A DNA stretch of 64,000 nt, taken from Leisingera methylohalidivorans DSM 14336 (GTDB taxonomy: Bacteria > Pseudomonadota > Alphaproteobacteria > Rhodobacterales > Rhodobacteraceae). This document shows, in pieces, positions 28,548 to 38,562 of the stretch (position 1 is its first letter; each line of letters begins with the position of its first letter). The notes under the pieces are model-generated. The model had not been told where the DNA came from and searched no databases. It worked only from the letters and a program-made list of their open reading frames with translations. Location: positions 1,576,371-1,640,370 of the forward strand of contig NC_023135.1 of the NCBI RefSeq assembly GCF_000511355.1, given 5' to 3'. A program made the translations under genes and the position numbers.

Positions 28548-29384
28548 TCAGTCCCGGTTAACCACCAAACGCAGATGCGAAGCGGCCTTTCGCTTACCTT
28601 CATTCGGGGCCGTTGCCGCCGCGACTGTATCCGCCGGTTCCCCAAGCTTACCTGTGCGGCTGCGTTCCAGAAGCGCCTTGGCCTCGTCAAGGATTGAACG
28701 TTCGGGTTTGAACCGGGCCTGGGTCTCCGCGAAACCCGGATTAGGCTGGTTTGCGTCCTGACGCTTGTCGGCAGCTGCGTCTCGCGGTTTGGCTTTGAAC
28801 CCGGCAGCGCCAGCGGCTTTGCCGACCGTGCGCATTTCGATCGACGAGATCGAGAAACGCTGCGAGGTGGCGGTCGCCCCCTCATCCGCGACCAGAACCC
28901 CCAGGACCCGGCTGATATCTCCCAGATCGCTGCGCAAAGGCAGCAGCAGCATACGGGCGTCGCGCGGCGCGCGCTGGCGCGGCGCTTCGATTTGCAGCTC
29001 CAGTTCAACAATGGCGGGTGTTTCGAACATGTGCTCCATCGCCGAGCTCAGCTGTTTTCGGGCCTCGGTGGTGAAGAACGCCGTCACCGGCATGCCGCGC
29101 ACCTCCATGCCTGCCATTTCATTCACCAGCGTTCCAGCGAGGCGGAATCGGGCAATGCCAGGCGCGATCCGTTCCAGAATGAATGTATTGCTCAGGATAT
29201 TCTCAAGCCCGCGCGGATCAATCTGCGAGCGGCTGGGCACATCATCGCCGCGGCGCAGCGCGGTCCAATAGGCTTCGGCTTGGCGCAGCGGCGATGGCGA
29301 GCCGCCCTTACGGAAGCGGTTCATGGAAACAACCTTGTCCTGACCTGTGGTCACTTCAGTACTGCTGCGGCTGCCAAAAATCAT
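28548..29384 (-). CDS. PAS-fold (PAS_5 / MopJ-like) protein
   Basis: The 278-residue product has a PAS_5-type domain in its first two thirds: PLRQAEAYWTALRRGDDVPSRSQIDPRGLENIL, then FILERIAPGIARFRLAGTLVNEMAGMEVRGMP. This is the pattern of the alphaproteobacterial family to which MopJ of Caulobacter belongs. The last 80 residues are low-complexity and basic, with RKAASHLRLVVNRD at the end. There is no output domain, so it likely acts through protein contact in signalling or cell-cycle control. ATG 29384 was taken; a second ATG at 29324 would give a shorter protein that starts just before the domain. Confidence 0.82.
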   Translation of the reverse strand: MIFGSRSSTEVTTGQDKVVSMNRFRKGGSPSPLRQAEAYWTALRRGDDVPSRSQIDPRGLENILSNTFILERIAPGIARFRLAGTLVNEMAGMEVRGMPVTAFFTTEARKQLSSAMEHMFETPAIVELELQIEAPRQRAPRDARMLLLPLRSDLGDISRVLGVLVADEGATATSQRFSISSIEMRTVGKAAGAAGFKAKPRDAAADKRQDANQPNPGFAETQARFKPERSILDEAKALLERSRTGKLGEPADTVAAATAPNEGKRKAASHLRLVVNRD

Positions 29385-29623
29385 CTCTTCATCCCCTCGA
29401 ACCCCGGCCTTCCCTTTTGTTTCGGCAACCGGTGGCTGCGTTAACTCTTAGGGCCGGTTTGGTTACCCTGAAGTTAAGATGACACAATATAATTCAAATT
29501 TGGACTACTTCTTTAAGCAATGGTTAACACGCTGTGCGCCCCGCAGTTATGCGATTGCACTTGCACCCTATACTTTCGAGACAGTAGAGCTGTCCAATAA
29601 TCAGCGATAAGAGGGCCAGCCCC

Positions 29624-30520
29624 ATGACCATCCGCAGCATGACCGCCTTTGCCTCGGAGCAAGGCAGCGCTGACCAGCACAGCTGGAGCTGGGAGCTCCG
29701 ATCAGTCAATGCCAAGGGGCTGGATCTGCGCCTTCGGGTGCCGGATTGGCTGGAAGGCCTTGAAATCCATGTCCGTTCAACCTTGAGTAAAGCTCTTGCG
29801 CGCGGAAATGTCTCGCTTACCCTGCGCATTACGCGCAGCGAAGACGGCGCCGGGCAGATGCAGATAAACGCTGCCATTCTGCAATCGGTGATCAAGTCGC
29901 TGGCTGAAACACAATCCATTGCAAAGCAGAACCGGGTGGATATCCGCCCGGCCTCTGCCGCCGAAGTTCTCAACTTCAAAGGAGTCCTGGAGCAGTCCTC
30001 GGGTGACGATGATCCGGCGCCGCTGGTCAAGCGATTGAGCCGGGAATTGGAAACCCTCGTGGCCGAATTCGTGCAGATGCGCGAGGCCGAGGGTGCAGCG
30101 CTTGCCCAAATCCTTAACAGCCAGCTGGAGGCGGTTGCCGCGCTGACGGCCCAGGCCGGGGAACGCGCCGAAGAGCGCAAACTGAAAATGGGTGAAACGC
30201 TCAAGGCCAATCTGGCGCGGGTTATGGACAATGCCGAAGGCGCAGATCCGGACCGGGTGGCCCAGGAATTGGCCCTGATCGCGGTCAAGGCCGATGTCAC
30301 CGAAGAATTGGACCGTCTCGGGGCCCATGTTGCCGCTGCCCGCGATCTTCTGGCCAAGGGCGGCGCGGTGGGCCGCAAGCTCGACTTTCTGATGCAGGAG
30401 TTCAACCGCGAAGCCAACACGCTGTGTTCAAAAGCGCAGCACAGCGCCTTGACGGCGGTTGGGCTTGAGCTGAAAACCGTGATCGACCAGATGCGCGAGC
30501 AGGTGCAGAACATAGAATAA
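29624..30520 (+). CDS. yicC: YicC/YloC family endoribonuclease-like protein
   Basis: This 298-residue protein has the YicC N-terminal block ([31 protein letters not shown]) and the C-terminal DUF1732 block ([22 protein letters not shown] and [21 protein letters not shown]). YicC of E. coli is an endoribonuclease acting on small RNA; a stress-related role is reported. It is followed after 16 bases by gmk, the arrangement conserved in many bacteria. No signal peptide is present. Confidence 0.94.
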   Translation: MTIRSMTAFASEQGSADQHSWSWELRSVNAKGLDLRLRVPDWLEGLEIHVRSTLSKALARGNVSLTLRITRSEDGAGQMQINAAILQSVIKSLAETQSIAKQNRVDIRPASAAEVLNFKGVLEQSSGDDDPAPLVKRLSRELETLVAEFVQMREAEGAALAQILNSQLEAVAALTAQAGERAEERKLKMGETLKANLARVMDNAEGADPDRVAQELALIAVKADVTEELDRLGAHVAAARDLLAKGGAVGRKLDFLMQEFNREANTLCSKAQHSALTAVGLELKTVIDQMREQVQNIE

Positions 30521-30536
30521 GAAAAGGAGTGTCCTG

Positions 30537-31178
30537 ATGGCGGATCGCCGCGGCCTTTTGATCATCCTCTCATCGCCTTCGGGCGCTGGTAAATCCACCT
30601 TGGCCCGCCGCCTCATGGCCTGGGATCCGGGCCTCAAATTCTCGGTCTCCGCTACCACCCGCGCCCCGCGCCCGGGCGAAGAGCACGGCCGTGAGTACTA
30701 CTTCATGTCTGAGGACGAGTTCCGCCAGAAGGTGGCAGAAGGCGGCATGCTGGAGCACGCTCATGTGTTTGGTAACTTCTACGGCTCCCCTGCGGGGCCG
30801 GTGAAGGACACCATCGAGGCAGGCCAGGACGTTCTGTTCGACGTCGACTGGCAGGGCGAAATCCAGATCCGCAACTCGGACCTCGGCAAGCACGCGCTGT
30901 CGATCTTTATTCTGCCGCCGTCGATCCCTGAACTTCGCCGGCGCCTGGAAACCCGCGCGCAGGACAGCGACGATGTGATTTCCAAACGGATGCAGAAAAG
31001 CTGGGACGAGATCAGCCACTGGGGTTATTACGATTATGTGCTGGTCAACGATGATCTGGACGAGACCGAAGCACGCCTGAAGACCATTGTCGAAGCCGAG
31101 CGCATGCGCCGTATTCAGCAGCCCCGGCTTCAGGACCATGTCCGCACCCTGCAAACCCAGTTCGAGGAGCAGTCATGA
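30537..31178 (+). CDS. gmk: Guanylate kinase
   Basis: The 213-residue kinase has P-loop [10 protein letters not shown] near residues 11-20, the GMP-binding [13 protein letters not shown] and YYFMSEDEF, and [14 protein letters not shown]. It phosphorylates GMP to GDP with ATP in purine nucleotide metabolism. A strong AAAAGGAGT precedes ATG 30537. Its stop overlaps the next start by four bases (ATGA at 31175-31178). Confidence 0.96.
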   Translation: MADRRGLLIILSSPSGAGKSTLARRLMAWDPGLKFSVSATTRAPRPGEEHGREYYFMSEDEFRQKVAEGGMLEHAHVFGNFYGSPAGPVKDTIEAGQDVLFDVDWQGEIQIRNSDLGKHALSIFILPPSIPELRRRLETRAQDSDDVISKRMQKSWDEISHWGYYDYVLVNDDLDETEARLKTIVEAERMRRIQQPRLQDHVRTLQTQFEEQS

Positions 31179-31696
31179 CGTTGTATGCACTAGGGGATCA
31201 CCAGCCGCAGATTCACGAAGACACCTGGGTCGCCCCGGATGCCAACCTGATCGGCAAGGTGGTGATGGAGGCAGGCGCGTCGGTCTGGTTCGGTGTCACC
31301 ATTCGCGCCGATCACGAGGAAATCCGCATCTGCGAGGGCACCAACGTGCAGGAAAACGTGGTGATGCATATTGATGCTGGCTACCCGCTGACCATCGGCA
31401 GGAACTGCACCATCGGCCATAAGGCGATGCTGCATGGCTGCACCATCGGTGAAAACACCCTGGTCGGCATGGGCGCCACCATTCTGAATGGCGCCAGGAT
31501 CGGCAAGAATTGCCTGATCGGCGCCGGCGCCCTGATCACCGAGAACAAGGAAATTCCCGACAACTCCCTGGTGATGGGCAGCCCTGGCAAGGTGGTGCGC
31601 GAGGTGGATGAAGCGCTGGCTGAAAAGCTGACCCAAAGCGCGCTCCTGTATCAGGACAACATGCGCCGCTTCCGGGCCGGGCTGAAGCCGCTGTAA
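31175..31696 (+). CDS. Gamma-class carbonic anhydrase-like protein
   Basis: This 173-residue left-handed beta-helix protein of the gamma carbonic anhydrase (YrdA/PaaY) family has zinc-ligand histidines in VVMHID and in [11 protein letters not shown], the standard three-His site. Hexapeptide repeats run from residue 16 to about 135 and a short helix ends the chain. Members hydrate CO2 or hydrolyse thioesters, and some are of unknown activity. Its coupling to gmk through an ATGA overlap indicates co-transcription; the link is genomic habit rather than clear function. Confidence 0.9.
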   Translation: MTLYALGDHQPQIHEDTWVAPDANLIGKVVMEAGASVWFGVTIRADHEEIRICEGTNVQENVVMHIDAGYPLTIGRNCTIGHKAMLHGCTIGENTLVGMGATILNGARIGKNCLIGAGALITENKEIPDNSLVMGSPGKVVREVDEALAEKLTQSALLYQDNMRRFRAGLKPL

Positions 31697-31798
31697 GCAG
31701 GCCGGCGTCTGCCGCTTTTTGCGCTGGTTGTGCGGGTCCGCCACATCAGCTTTACACAGCAGCGCTAGGCAGGCCGTAAACATTTACGCGGAGGTCTG

Positions 31799-32839
31799 AT
31801 GACAACTGATCTGATTGACGGATTTCTGGCGGCGATCCCGATGCCTGCGGTGCTGGTGGACCAGACCGAACGTTTCATCGCCGTGAACAGCGCCGCTGCC
31901 GCCTTGCTGGGCCAGGAGGGGAAGGGGCGTCACTTCGCCACTATTCTGCGCCAGCCCAGCGTCGCAACTGCGATCGAAGCCTGCCTTCGGGACCGGGAGC
32001 CCCGGACGGCCCGCCACCTGGCCAACGACAGCGCCCAGGACACCACCTTTGATGTCACGCTGCGCTATGTGCCGGGTATTGGCGCGGTCAGCGGCGGCGC
32101 GGTTCTGGTCTGCTTTGACGACGTGACCGAGCGTGAGCAGGCCGGCCAGATGCGCCGCGATTTCGTCGCCAATGTCAGCCATGAGCTGCGCACGCCGCTG
32201 ACTGCCCTGATCGGCTTTATCGAAACACTGCGCGGCCCGGCCAAGGACGACACCGCTGCCCGCGACCGGTTTCTCGCGATTATGGAGGGTGAGGCCAGCC
32301 GGATGAACCGCCTGGTCGGGGATCTCCTATCCCTGAACCGGGTTGAAGGCGAAGAACGGGTGCGGCCAAAGCAGAGCGTCGATCTGGGCGCCCATCTGGG
32401 ATCGACGCTGAAAACCCTTGCCCCGGTTGCCGAGGCTCGCGGCGTGTCAATGAACCTGGAGGCACCGCAAGGCGGCATCTTGGTCACTGGTGATCCGGAT
32501 CAGCTGCAGCAGGTCTTCACCAACCTGTTGGAAAACGCCGTGAAATACGGCGGCGATGAGGTTCGGGTGCTGCTGAGCCGGTCCGAAAGGGACCCGGCCG
32601 TGCGGGCAGCAGCCGCGCGGGTCCAGGTGATAGATAACGGTCCGGGAATCGATCCCGTGCACCTGCCGCGCCTGACTGAGCGCTTCTATCGCGCCGACAG
32701 CCACCGCTCGCGCGAAATGGGGGGCACCGGGCTGGGGCTGGCGATTGTGAAACACATCATCAACCGCCACCGCGGGCGGCTGCGGGTCGAAAGCGAATTA
32801 GGGCAAGGGTCCGTTTTCACAGTCATCCTGCCGGAATAA
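31799..32839 (+). CDS. phoR: Phosphate-regulon sensor kinase PhoR, apparently cytosolic
   Basis: The 346-residue kinase has a PAS-like region (about 12-115: AIPMPAVLVDQTERFIAVNSAAAALLG), a HisKA domain with His128 in NVSHELRTPL, and an ATPase domain with N (LLENAVKYGG), G1 (VIDNGPGID) and G2 (GGTGLGLAIVKHII). PhoR senses phosphate sufficiency through the Pst transporter and PhoU and phosphorylates PhoB. No hydrophobic membrane segment is visible, whereas textbook PhoR has two. The order phoR-pstSCAB-phoU-phoB makes the assignment firm. GGAGGT at 31791-31796 supports the start. Confidence 0.93.
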   Translation: MTTDLIDGFLAAIPMPAVLVDQTERFIAVNSAAAALLGQEGKGRHFATILRQPSVATAIEACLRDREPRTARHLANDSAQDTTFDVTLRYVPGIGAVSGGAVLVCFDDVTEREQAGQMRRDFVANVSHELRTPLTALIGFIETLRGPAKDDTAARDRFLAIMEGEASRMNRLVGDLLSLNRVEGEERVRPKQSVDLGAHLGSTLKTLAPVAEARGVSMNLEAPQGGILVTGDPDQLQQVFTNLLENAVKYGGDEVRVLLSRSERDPAVRAAAARVQVIDNGPGIDPVHLPRLTERFYRADSHRSREMGGTGLGLAIVKHIINRHRGRLRVESELGQGSVFTVILPE

Positions 32840-32935
32840 GCTCCTGAAGCTGCTAGGAAACGATCCAAGCTGCCGCCGAACGACCCGGCGGTGGTTTTCT
32901 TCTTCGTGTCACTTTTTTACTGCAGGAACGCGGTT

Positions 32936-32964
32936 TGTCATGCAGCTGTTACACAGGCGTCACA
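32936..32964 (+). promoter_or_regulatory. PhoB binding region (Pho box) ahead of pstS
   Basis: Three half-sites TGTCATG (32936), TGTTACA (32947) and CGTCACA (32958) start exactly 11 bases apart, the spacing of tandem PhoB sites. They lie about 80-110 bases upstream of the pstS start. Induction of pstS under phosphate limitation is expected. Confidence 0.75.
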
Positions 32965-33044
32965 AAAGGCTCATCAGCGGCTTCTAAGAGGGGGCACAAG
33001 ATCATCGACGGGGTGATCGACCATTGAAACTCTTGGAGACACAA

Positions 33045-34085
33045 ATGTCCTTTGTGAAACTGACCGCTTCCACCTTGGCAATCGCCGCCGTATCGGCGAC
33101 CGCTGCAGCTGCCCGCGATCAGGTGCAGGTTGCCGGTTCGTCCACCGTGCTGCCCTATGCCTCGATTGTCGCAGAAGCCTTTGGCGAAAACTTCGACTTC
33201 CCGACCCCGGTCGTGGAATCCGGCGGCTCCTCGGCGGGGCTCAAGCGGTTCTGCGAAGGCGTCGGTGAAAACACCATCGACGTCGCCAATGCCTCGCGCA
33301 AGATCAAGGACAAGGAAATCGCCGCCTGCACGGAAAACGGCGTGACCGACATCATCGAGGTCCGCATCGGCTATGATGGCATTGTGTTTGCCTCCGACAT
33401 CAACGCCAACTCCTTCGAGTACACCCCGACCGACTGGTTCCTGGCGCTGTCCGACAAAGTTCTGCTCGACGGTCAGCTGGTCGACAACCCGAACCAGACC
33501 TGGGCCGATGTAAACCCGAACTTCCCGGCTGTGGACATTCAGGCCTTTGTTCCGGGCACCAAGCACGGCACCCGCGAAGTGTTCGAAGACAAGGTGGTCC
33601 TCGCAGGTTGCGAAGCCACCGGCGCCTTTGACGCCTTCAAGGAGGCCAACGGCGGCGACAAGAAAGCGGCTGAGAAAGCCTGTATTGCCCTGCGCACCGA
33701 CGGCAAATCCGTCGACATCGACGGCGACTACACCGAGACCCTGGCCCGCATCGAGAGCAACAACGACGGCGTTGGCGTCTTTGGTCTGGCGTTCTATGAG
33801 AACAACACCGACAAGCTGCAGGTTGCGACCATGTCCGGTGTGGTTCCTTCGACCGAGAGCATCGCAACCGGTGAATACCCGGTGTCCCGCCCGCTGTACT
33901 TCTACGTCAAGAAAGCCCACATCGGCGTGATCCCCGGCCTCAAGGAATATGCCGAGTTCTTCGTCGCGGATGAGGTTGCCGGCCCCGATGGCCCGTTGGC
34001 CGAATACGGTCTGGTTGCTGACCCGGAGCTGGCAGACACCCAGGAATCCGTGACCCAAGAGGCGGTGATGGGCGGCAACTCCTGA
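33045..34085 (+). CDS. pstS: Phosphate ABC transporter substrate-binding protein PstS
   Basis: The start was placed at ATG 33045 with GGAGA upstream, followed by a signal peptide (FVKLTASTLAIAAVSATAAAA); 346 residues. The phosphate-binding loops are visible as VAGSSTVLPYA near residue 30, ESGGSSAGLKRFC, and GTKHGTREVFE in the middle. It captures phosphate in the periplasm and delivers it to PstCA. A family-typical C-terminus with ESVTQEAVMGGNS closes the protein. The Pho box upstream and a stem-loop downstream fit a highly expressed first structural gene. Confidence 0.95.
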   Translation: MSFVKLTASTLAIAAVSATAAAARDQVQVAGSSTVLPYASIVAEAFGENFDFPTPVVESGGSSAGLKRFCEGVGENTIDVANASRKIKDKEIAACTENGVTDIIEVRIGYDGIVFASDINANSFEYTPTDWFLALSDKVLLDGQLVDNPNQTWADVNPNFPAVDIQAFVPGTKHGTREVFEDKVVLAGCEATGAFDAFKEANGGDKKAAEKACIALRTDGKSVDIDGDYTETLARIESNNDGVGVFGLAFYENNTDKLQVATMSGVVPSTESIATGEYPVSRPLYFYVKKAHIGVIPGLKEYAEFFVADEVAGPDGPLAEYGLVADPELADTQESVTQEAVMGGNS

Positions 34086-34111
34086 TCCTGCCCCGCGCCT
34101 GAACCAGTGAC

Positions 34112-34137
34112 GCCGGGGCGGTTCCGACCGCCCCGGC
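34112..34137 (+). terminator. Intercistronic stem-loop between pstS and pstC
   Basis: A perfect 11-base stem (GCCGGGGCGGT / ACCGCCCCGGC) with a TCCG loop is followed by TCTTGTT. It probably reduces read-through or protects the pstS message, so that binding protein exceeds permease. Confidence 0.8.
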
Positions 34138-34195
34138 TCTTGTTACCTGCCCGGCACTGTTTCTGCCTTTATGCTACCACCCAACGGAGCCTTCT

Positions 34196-35668
34196 ATGCC
34201 TACGATCTGGCTTGTCGTTCTCCTGCTTGCGCTGGCCGCAGCAGGATTTTACTGGGGGCGCGCACGCGCGCTCAGCAGTGCAGGAGGAGATGCCAGAGAG
34301 CTGCATTCCCTGCCGTCCTACTATGGCTGCCATGTTGCCCTGTCGGCCTTTGTGCCTGCTATCACCGTGCTGGTGGTTTGGCTTCTGGTGCAACCCTTGC
34401 TGATCGAAAATCGTGTCTCGGCGCTGATCCCGGCCGAGGCCGTTCCCGAGAGCACCACGCTGGGGCTGGTGATGAGCGACGTGCGGCGGGTTGCCGAAGG
34501 TCTTGATCTGGTGGTGGAGCAAGGCCTGCTGTCGCGCAATGAGGCCCGCAACCTCGACAGCACCCGCGGTGATGTGCGGGCGTTGTTGGGTGAGGTCGGC
34601 GTGGCGCTTGGCACTGACGTTCGCCCGGAGGTTCTGTCTGCCGCGCAGGCCTTCCGCAACCTCGCAGCCACCGGCAAGACTGCCATGACCGCGGTTGTCA
34701 CCCTGCTGGCGCTTGGCGGTTTCGGCTGGGCCTACAGCCGCACCCACAAGGATTTCCGCGCCCGCAACGTAGTGGAGCGCGGGGTGATGGCGCTGCTGAT
34801 CCTCGCAGCCTCGTTGGCGATCCTGACCACCGTCGGCATCGTGTTGTCGATGCTGTTCGAGACCCGCAACTTTTTTACCCTGCACAGCTGGGCTGACTTC
34901 TTCTTTGGCACCACCTGGGCACCCAACTTCCGCGGTGACAGCGAGCTGTCGATCCTGCCGCTTCTGTGGGGCACGCTCTACATCTCCTTCATCGCGCTGT
35001 TGGTTGCGGTGCCGGTGGGGCTGTTTGCCGCCATCTACCTGTCGGAATACGCCAGCGGTACGGTGCGCGCTTTTGCCAAGCCTCTGCTGGAAATCCTCGC
35101 GGGCATCCCGACCATCGTCTACGGCCTGTTTGCGTTGCTGACCGTTGGGCCTGCGCTGGTGGATGTGTTCGGCAAGGGTGGCCTGTTGGGCGTTGAATGG
35201 ATGGCGGGCGCCACTTCTGTGCTGACTGCCGGTTTGGTGATGGGGGTGATGCTCATTCCGTTCGTCTCGTCGTTGTCGGACGACATCATCAACGCGGTGC
35301 CGCAGGCGATGCGCGACGGCTCGCTGGGGTTGGGCGCCACTAAATCGGAAACCGTGCGCCAGGTGGTGATTCCGGCAGCATTGCCGGGCATCGTCGGCGC
35401 GGTGCTGCTGGCCGCTTCCCGCGCCATCGGCGAGACCATGATTGTGGTGATGGGGGCAGGGGCGATCGCCAAGTTCTCTGCCAACCCGCTGGAGTCGATG
35501 ACCACAATCACCACCCGTATCGTCAGCCAGCTGACCGGCGATACCGACTTTGCCAGCCCCGAAACCCTCGTAGCCTTTGCTCTGGGCCTGACCCTCTTTG
35601 TCCTGACCCTCTGCCTGAACGTCCTGGCGCTCTATATTGTACGCAAATACCGGGAGCAGTACGACTGA
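34196..35668 (+). CDS. pstC: Phosphate ABC permease PstC
   Basis: This 490-residue permease has a long N-terminal extension of about 190 residues that includes two or three membrane spans and a periplasmic region, typical of alphaproteobacterial PstC. The permease core follows with the coupling-loop segment GATKSETVRQVVIPAALPGIVGA near residue 380 and about six spans. The start ATG 34196 has CGGAG upstream. The stop overlaps the pstA start by one base. It forms the channel with PstA. Confidence 0.94.
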   Translation: MPTIWLVVLLLALAAAGFYWGRARALSSAGGDARELHSLPSYYGCHVALSAFVPAITVLVVWLLVQPLLIENRVSALIPAEAVPESTTLGLVMSDVRRVAEGLDLVVEQGLLSRNEARNLDSTRGDVRALLGEVGVALGTDVRPEVLSAAQAFRNLAATGKTAMTAVVTLLALGGFGWAYSRTHKDFRARNVVERGVMALLILAASLAILTTVGIVLSMLFETRNFFTLHSWADFFFGTTWAPNFRGDSELSILPLLWGTLYISFIALLVAVPVGLFAAIYLSEYASGTVRAFAKPLLEILAGIPTIVYGLFALLTVGPALVDVFGKGGLLGVEWMAGATSVLTAGLVMGVMLIPFVSSLSDDIINAVPQAMRDGSLGLGATKSETVRQVVIPAALPGIVGAVLLAASRAIGETMIVVMGAGAIAKFSANPLESMTTITTRIVSQLTGDTDFASPETLVAFALGLTLFVLTLCLNVLALYIVRKYREQYD

Positions 35669-37020
35669 TGACCGATCTCAGCCAATCCCCCGCCGCGCCC
35701 CGCGAACACGGCGGTTCGCTGCTGGAGAAAACCCCGCATACCCAAAAACGCAATGCCGCAGAAACACGGTTCAAGGCTTATGGCATTGCGGCCATCGCTG
35801 CGGGCCTGCTTATGCTGGCGGTCTTGGTGACCACTATCGTCAGCAAGGGCACCGGTGCCTTTCAGCAGACCTTTGTGACGCTTCAGGTCGAGTTGCTGGA
35901 ATCCAAACTCGACAAGAAAGGCAACCGTAACCTGACCGACATCAGAAAAGTAACCACTTTCGGCTATGCCCCGATCATCAAGGGCGCGATGACTGCCGCG
36001 GTTGCGGAGCTGGGGATTGAGACCAGCCTCAAACCCAAAGCGCTGGCCGGCATCCTGTCTAAAAACGCCGCCGCCCAACTGCGCGACTACGTGACCGCCA
36101 ACCCGGACCAGATCGGCCAGACGGTGGAGTTCCGCTTCCTCGCCTCTGGCCGCGTCGACGGCTATCTGAAAGGCCGGGTGACCCGGGAGAGCATCGTCAA
36201 CGACAAGAACATCTCGGCCGAACAGCTGGATCTTGTTGATGCATTGGCTGACAACGGAGTGCTGAAAAAGACCTTCAACCTCGACTTCATCACCGGCGCC
36301 GATGCCTCCGACGCCCGCCCCGAGGCGGCCGGTATCGGAGTGTCGATGCTGGGGTCTCTGTTCATGATGCTAGTGGTTCTGGCGCTGGCACTGCCCATCG
36401 GTGTTGCAGCCTCGATTTACCTTGAGGAATTCGCGCCGCAAAACTGGCTCACCGACATGATCGAGGTGAACATCTCCAACCTCGCCGCGGTTCCGTCTAT
36501 TGTGTTCGGCATTCTGGGTCTTGCCGTCTTCATCAACTACATGCATCTGCCGACCTCGGCGCCGCTGGTGGGCGGTCTGGTGCTGACGCTGATGACCCTG
36601 CCGACTATCATCATCTCCACCCGCGCCTCGCTGAAATCGGTGCCGCCGTCGATCCGTGATGCCGCGCTGGGGGTGGGGGCGTCCAAGATGCAGGCGGTGT
36701 TCCACCACGTGCTGCCGTTGGCTGCGCCCGGCATCCTGACCGGCACCATCATCGGCCTCGCCCAGGCGCTGGGGGAAACCGCACCGCTGCTGTTGATCGG
36801 CATGGTCGGCTTCATCGCCTCCAATGCGCCGGAAACCCTGGCCGACGGTCTGCTGGCGCCGAACTCGGCAATGCCAGCGCAGATCTACGAATGGGCCAAA
36901 CGCGCCGACCCGGCCTTCTACGAGCGCGCCTGGGGCGGCATTATCATCCTTCTCATCTTCCTGGTGACCATGAACACGCTGGCCGTGATCCTGCGCCGCC
37001 GCTTTGAACGCCGCTGGTAA
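35668..37020 (+). CDS. pstA: Phosphate ABC permease PstA
   Basis: The 450-residue permease has an N-terminal DUF3333-type region (about 1-210), which contains one span and a large periplasmic part. The PstA core follows, with the coupling loop [23 protein letters not shown] and an [12 protein letters not shown] signature near residue 370. The extra domain is usual for this bacterial class. It is coupled to pstC by an ATG overlap, and 13 bases separate it from pstB. Confidence 0.94.
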   Translation: MTDLSQSPAAPREHGGSLLEKTPHTQKRNAAETRFKAYGIAAIAAGLLMLAVLVTTIVSKGTGAFQQTFVTLQVELLESKLDKKGNRNLTDIRKVTTFGYAPIIKGAMTAAVAELGIETSLKPKALAGILSKNAAAQLRDYVTANPDQIGQTVEFRFLASGRVDGYLKGRVTRESIVNDKNISAEQLDLVDALADNGVLKKTFNLDFITGADASDARPEAAGIGVSMLGSLFMMLVVLALALPIGVAASIYLEEFAPQNWLTDMIEVNISNLAAVPSIVFGILGLAVFINYMHLPTSAPLVGGLVLTLMTLPTIIISTRASLKSVPPSIRDAALGVGASKMQAVFHHVLPLAAPGILTGTIIGLAQALGETAPLLLIGMVGFIASNAPETLADGLLAPNSAMPAQIYEWAKRADPAFYERAWGGIIILLIFLVTMNTLAVILRRRFERRW

Positions 37021-37033
37021 AAGGGGCATAATA

Positions 37034-37831
37034 ATGAACGACATGACCTTGATGGAACACACCGTGGACACACAGCCAATCAAAATCGCTGCGAAAAACG
37101 TCAACGTCTATTACGGCGACAGTCAGGCGATCAAAGACGTAAGCGTCGCGATCGAGAGCAACACCGTCACCGCCTTCATCGGCCCTTCGGGCTGCGGCAA
37201 GTCGACCTTCCTGCGCTGTCTGAACCGGATGAACGACACAATTGATATTTGCCGCGTCACGGGCGACATCCTGCTAGATGGCGAAGACATCTATGACCGC
37301 CGCGTCGACCCGGTGCAGCTGCGCGCCAAGGTTGGCATGGTGTTCCAGAAGCCGAACCCGTTCCCCAAATCCATCTATGACAACGTGGCTTATGGTCCGC
37401 GCATCCATGGCTTGGCGAGAAACAAGGCCGAACTTGATGAAATCGTCGAGAAATCCCTGCGCCGCGGTGCGATCTGGGATGAGGTGAAGGATCGTCTGCA
37501 CGCGCCGGGCACCGGCCTCTCCGGCGGTCAGCAGCAGCGCCTGTGCATCGCCCGCGCGGTCGCCACCGAACCCGAGGTGCTGTTGATGGACGAACCTTGC
37601 TCGGCACTCGACCCCATCGCCACCGCCCAGGTCGAGGAGCTGATCGACGAATTGCGCGCCTCCTATTCGGTGGTGATCGTCACCCATTCGATGCAGCAGG
37701 CCGCCCGCGTCAGCCAGATGACCGCCTTCTTCCACTTAGGCAACTTGGTCGAGTTCGGCCCCACGGGCCAGATCTTCACAAATCCCGAAGATCCGCGCAC
37801 CGAAAGCTACATCACCGGCCGGATCGGCTGA
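37034..37831 (+). CDS. pstB: Phosphate ABC ATPase PstB
   Basis: This is a 265-residue ATPase starting at ATG 37034, with Walker [10 protein letters not shown] near residue 50, [23 protein letters not shown] in the Q-loop region, the signature [14 protein letters not shown] and Walker [14 protein letters not shown]. The long Q-loop segment is diagnostic for PstB. It energises PstCA. An in-frame ATG at 37004 inside pstA would extend the protein by ten residues with no family support. Confidence 0.96.
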   Translation: MNDMTLMEHTVDTQPIKIAAKNVNVYYGDSQAIKDVSVAIESNTVTAFIGPSGCGKSTFLRCLNRMNDTIDICRVTGDILLDGEDIYDRRVDPVQLRAKVGMVFQKPNPFPKSIYDNVAYGPRIHGLARNKAELDEIVEKSLRRGAIWDEVKDRLHAPGTGLSGGQQQRLCIARAVATEPEVLLMDEPCSALDPIATAQVEELIDELRASYSVVIVTHSMQQAARVSQMTAFFHLGNLVEFGPTGQIFTNPEDPRTESYITGRIG

Positions 37832-37848
37832 TCTATAGGAATATCAAC

Positions 37849-38559
37849 ATGGTAGAACAGCACATTGCATCGGCATTCGACCGCGATTTGGAGGCTATCC
37901 AGGCCCGGATCATGAAAATGGGCGGTTTGGTTGAGAGCGCCATCCGCGAAGCTGCCCAAGCCTTGGAAACCCGCGATGAGGAACTGGCGCTGACCGTGCG
38001 TCAGGGCGATAAGGCGATTGACGGGCTGGAAGAGCTGATCAACGAGGAAACCGCCCGCCTGATCGCACTGCGCTCCCCCGCCGCCTCGGACCTGCGGCTG
38101 GTGCTCTCTGTGATGAAGATTGCCGGTAACCTGGAACGCATTGGCGATTATGCGAAAAACATGGCCAAGCGCACCGGGGTTCTGGCCCAGGGACCAAGTA
38201 TCAGCGAAGGCACCTCTGCCCTGCGCCGGATGGCGCGCGAGGTGGAACGGATGCTTAAGGACGCGCTGGATTCCTACATTCAGCGCGACGTGGAGCTGGC
38301 CCGGGACGTGATAGAGCGCGACCGCGACGTGGACCAGATGTACAATGCCCTGTTCCGCGAGTTCCTGACCCACATGATGGAAGACCCGCGCAACATATCG
38401 GCCTGTATGCACTTGCACTTCATCGCAAAAAATACCGAACGCATGGGGGATCACGTGACTTCGATTGCCGAACAGGTGATCTATCTGGTCACCGGCGAAA
38501 AGCCGGAAGAAGACCGCAAGAAATACGACACCACCTCAACCACACCGCAGGAGATCTGA
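37849..38559 (+). CDS. phoU: Phosphate signalling protein PhoU
   Basis: The 236-residue helical protein has two PhoU repeats, each with the E-x-x-x-D metal-binding pattern: MKIAGNLERIGDYAKNMAKR near residue 85 and HFIAKNTERMGDHVTSIAEQ near residue 185. PhoU links the Pst transporter to PhoR and damps PhoB signalling when phosphate is ample. The start at ATG 37849 gives a normal-length protein; a TAGGAAT stretch is just upstream. Confidence 0.95.
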   Translation: MVEQHIASAFDRDLEAIQARIMKMGGLVESAIREAAQALETRDEELALTVRQGDKAIDGLEELINEETARLIALRSPAASDLRLVLSVMKIAGNLERIGDYAKNMAKRTGVLAQGPSISEGTSALRRMAREVERMLKDALDSYIQRDVELARDVIERDRDVDQMYNALFREFLTHMMEDPRNISACMHLHFIAKNTERMGDHVTSIAEQVIYLVTGEKPEEDRKKYDTTSTTPQEI

Positions 38560-38562
38560 CCA

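Noticed and set aside
32949..34058. A 369-codon open frame on the minus strand opposite pstS
   Set aside because: It is an antisense shadow of pstS with no motif of its own.
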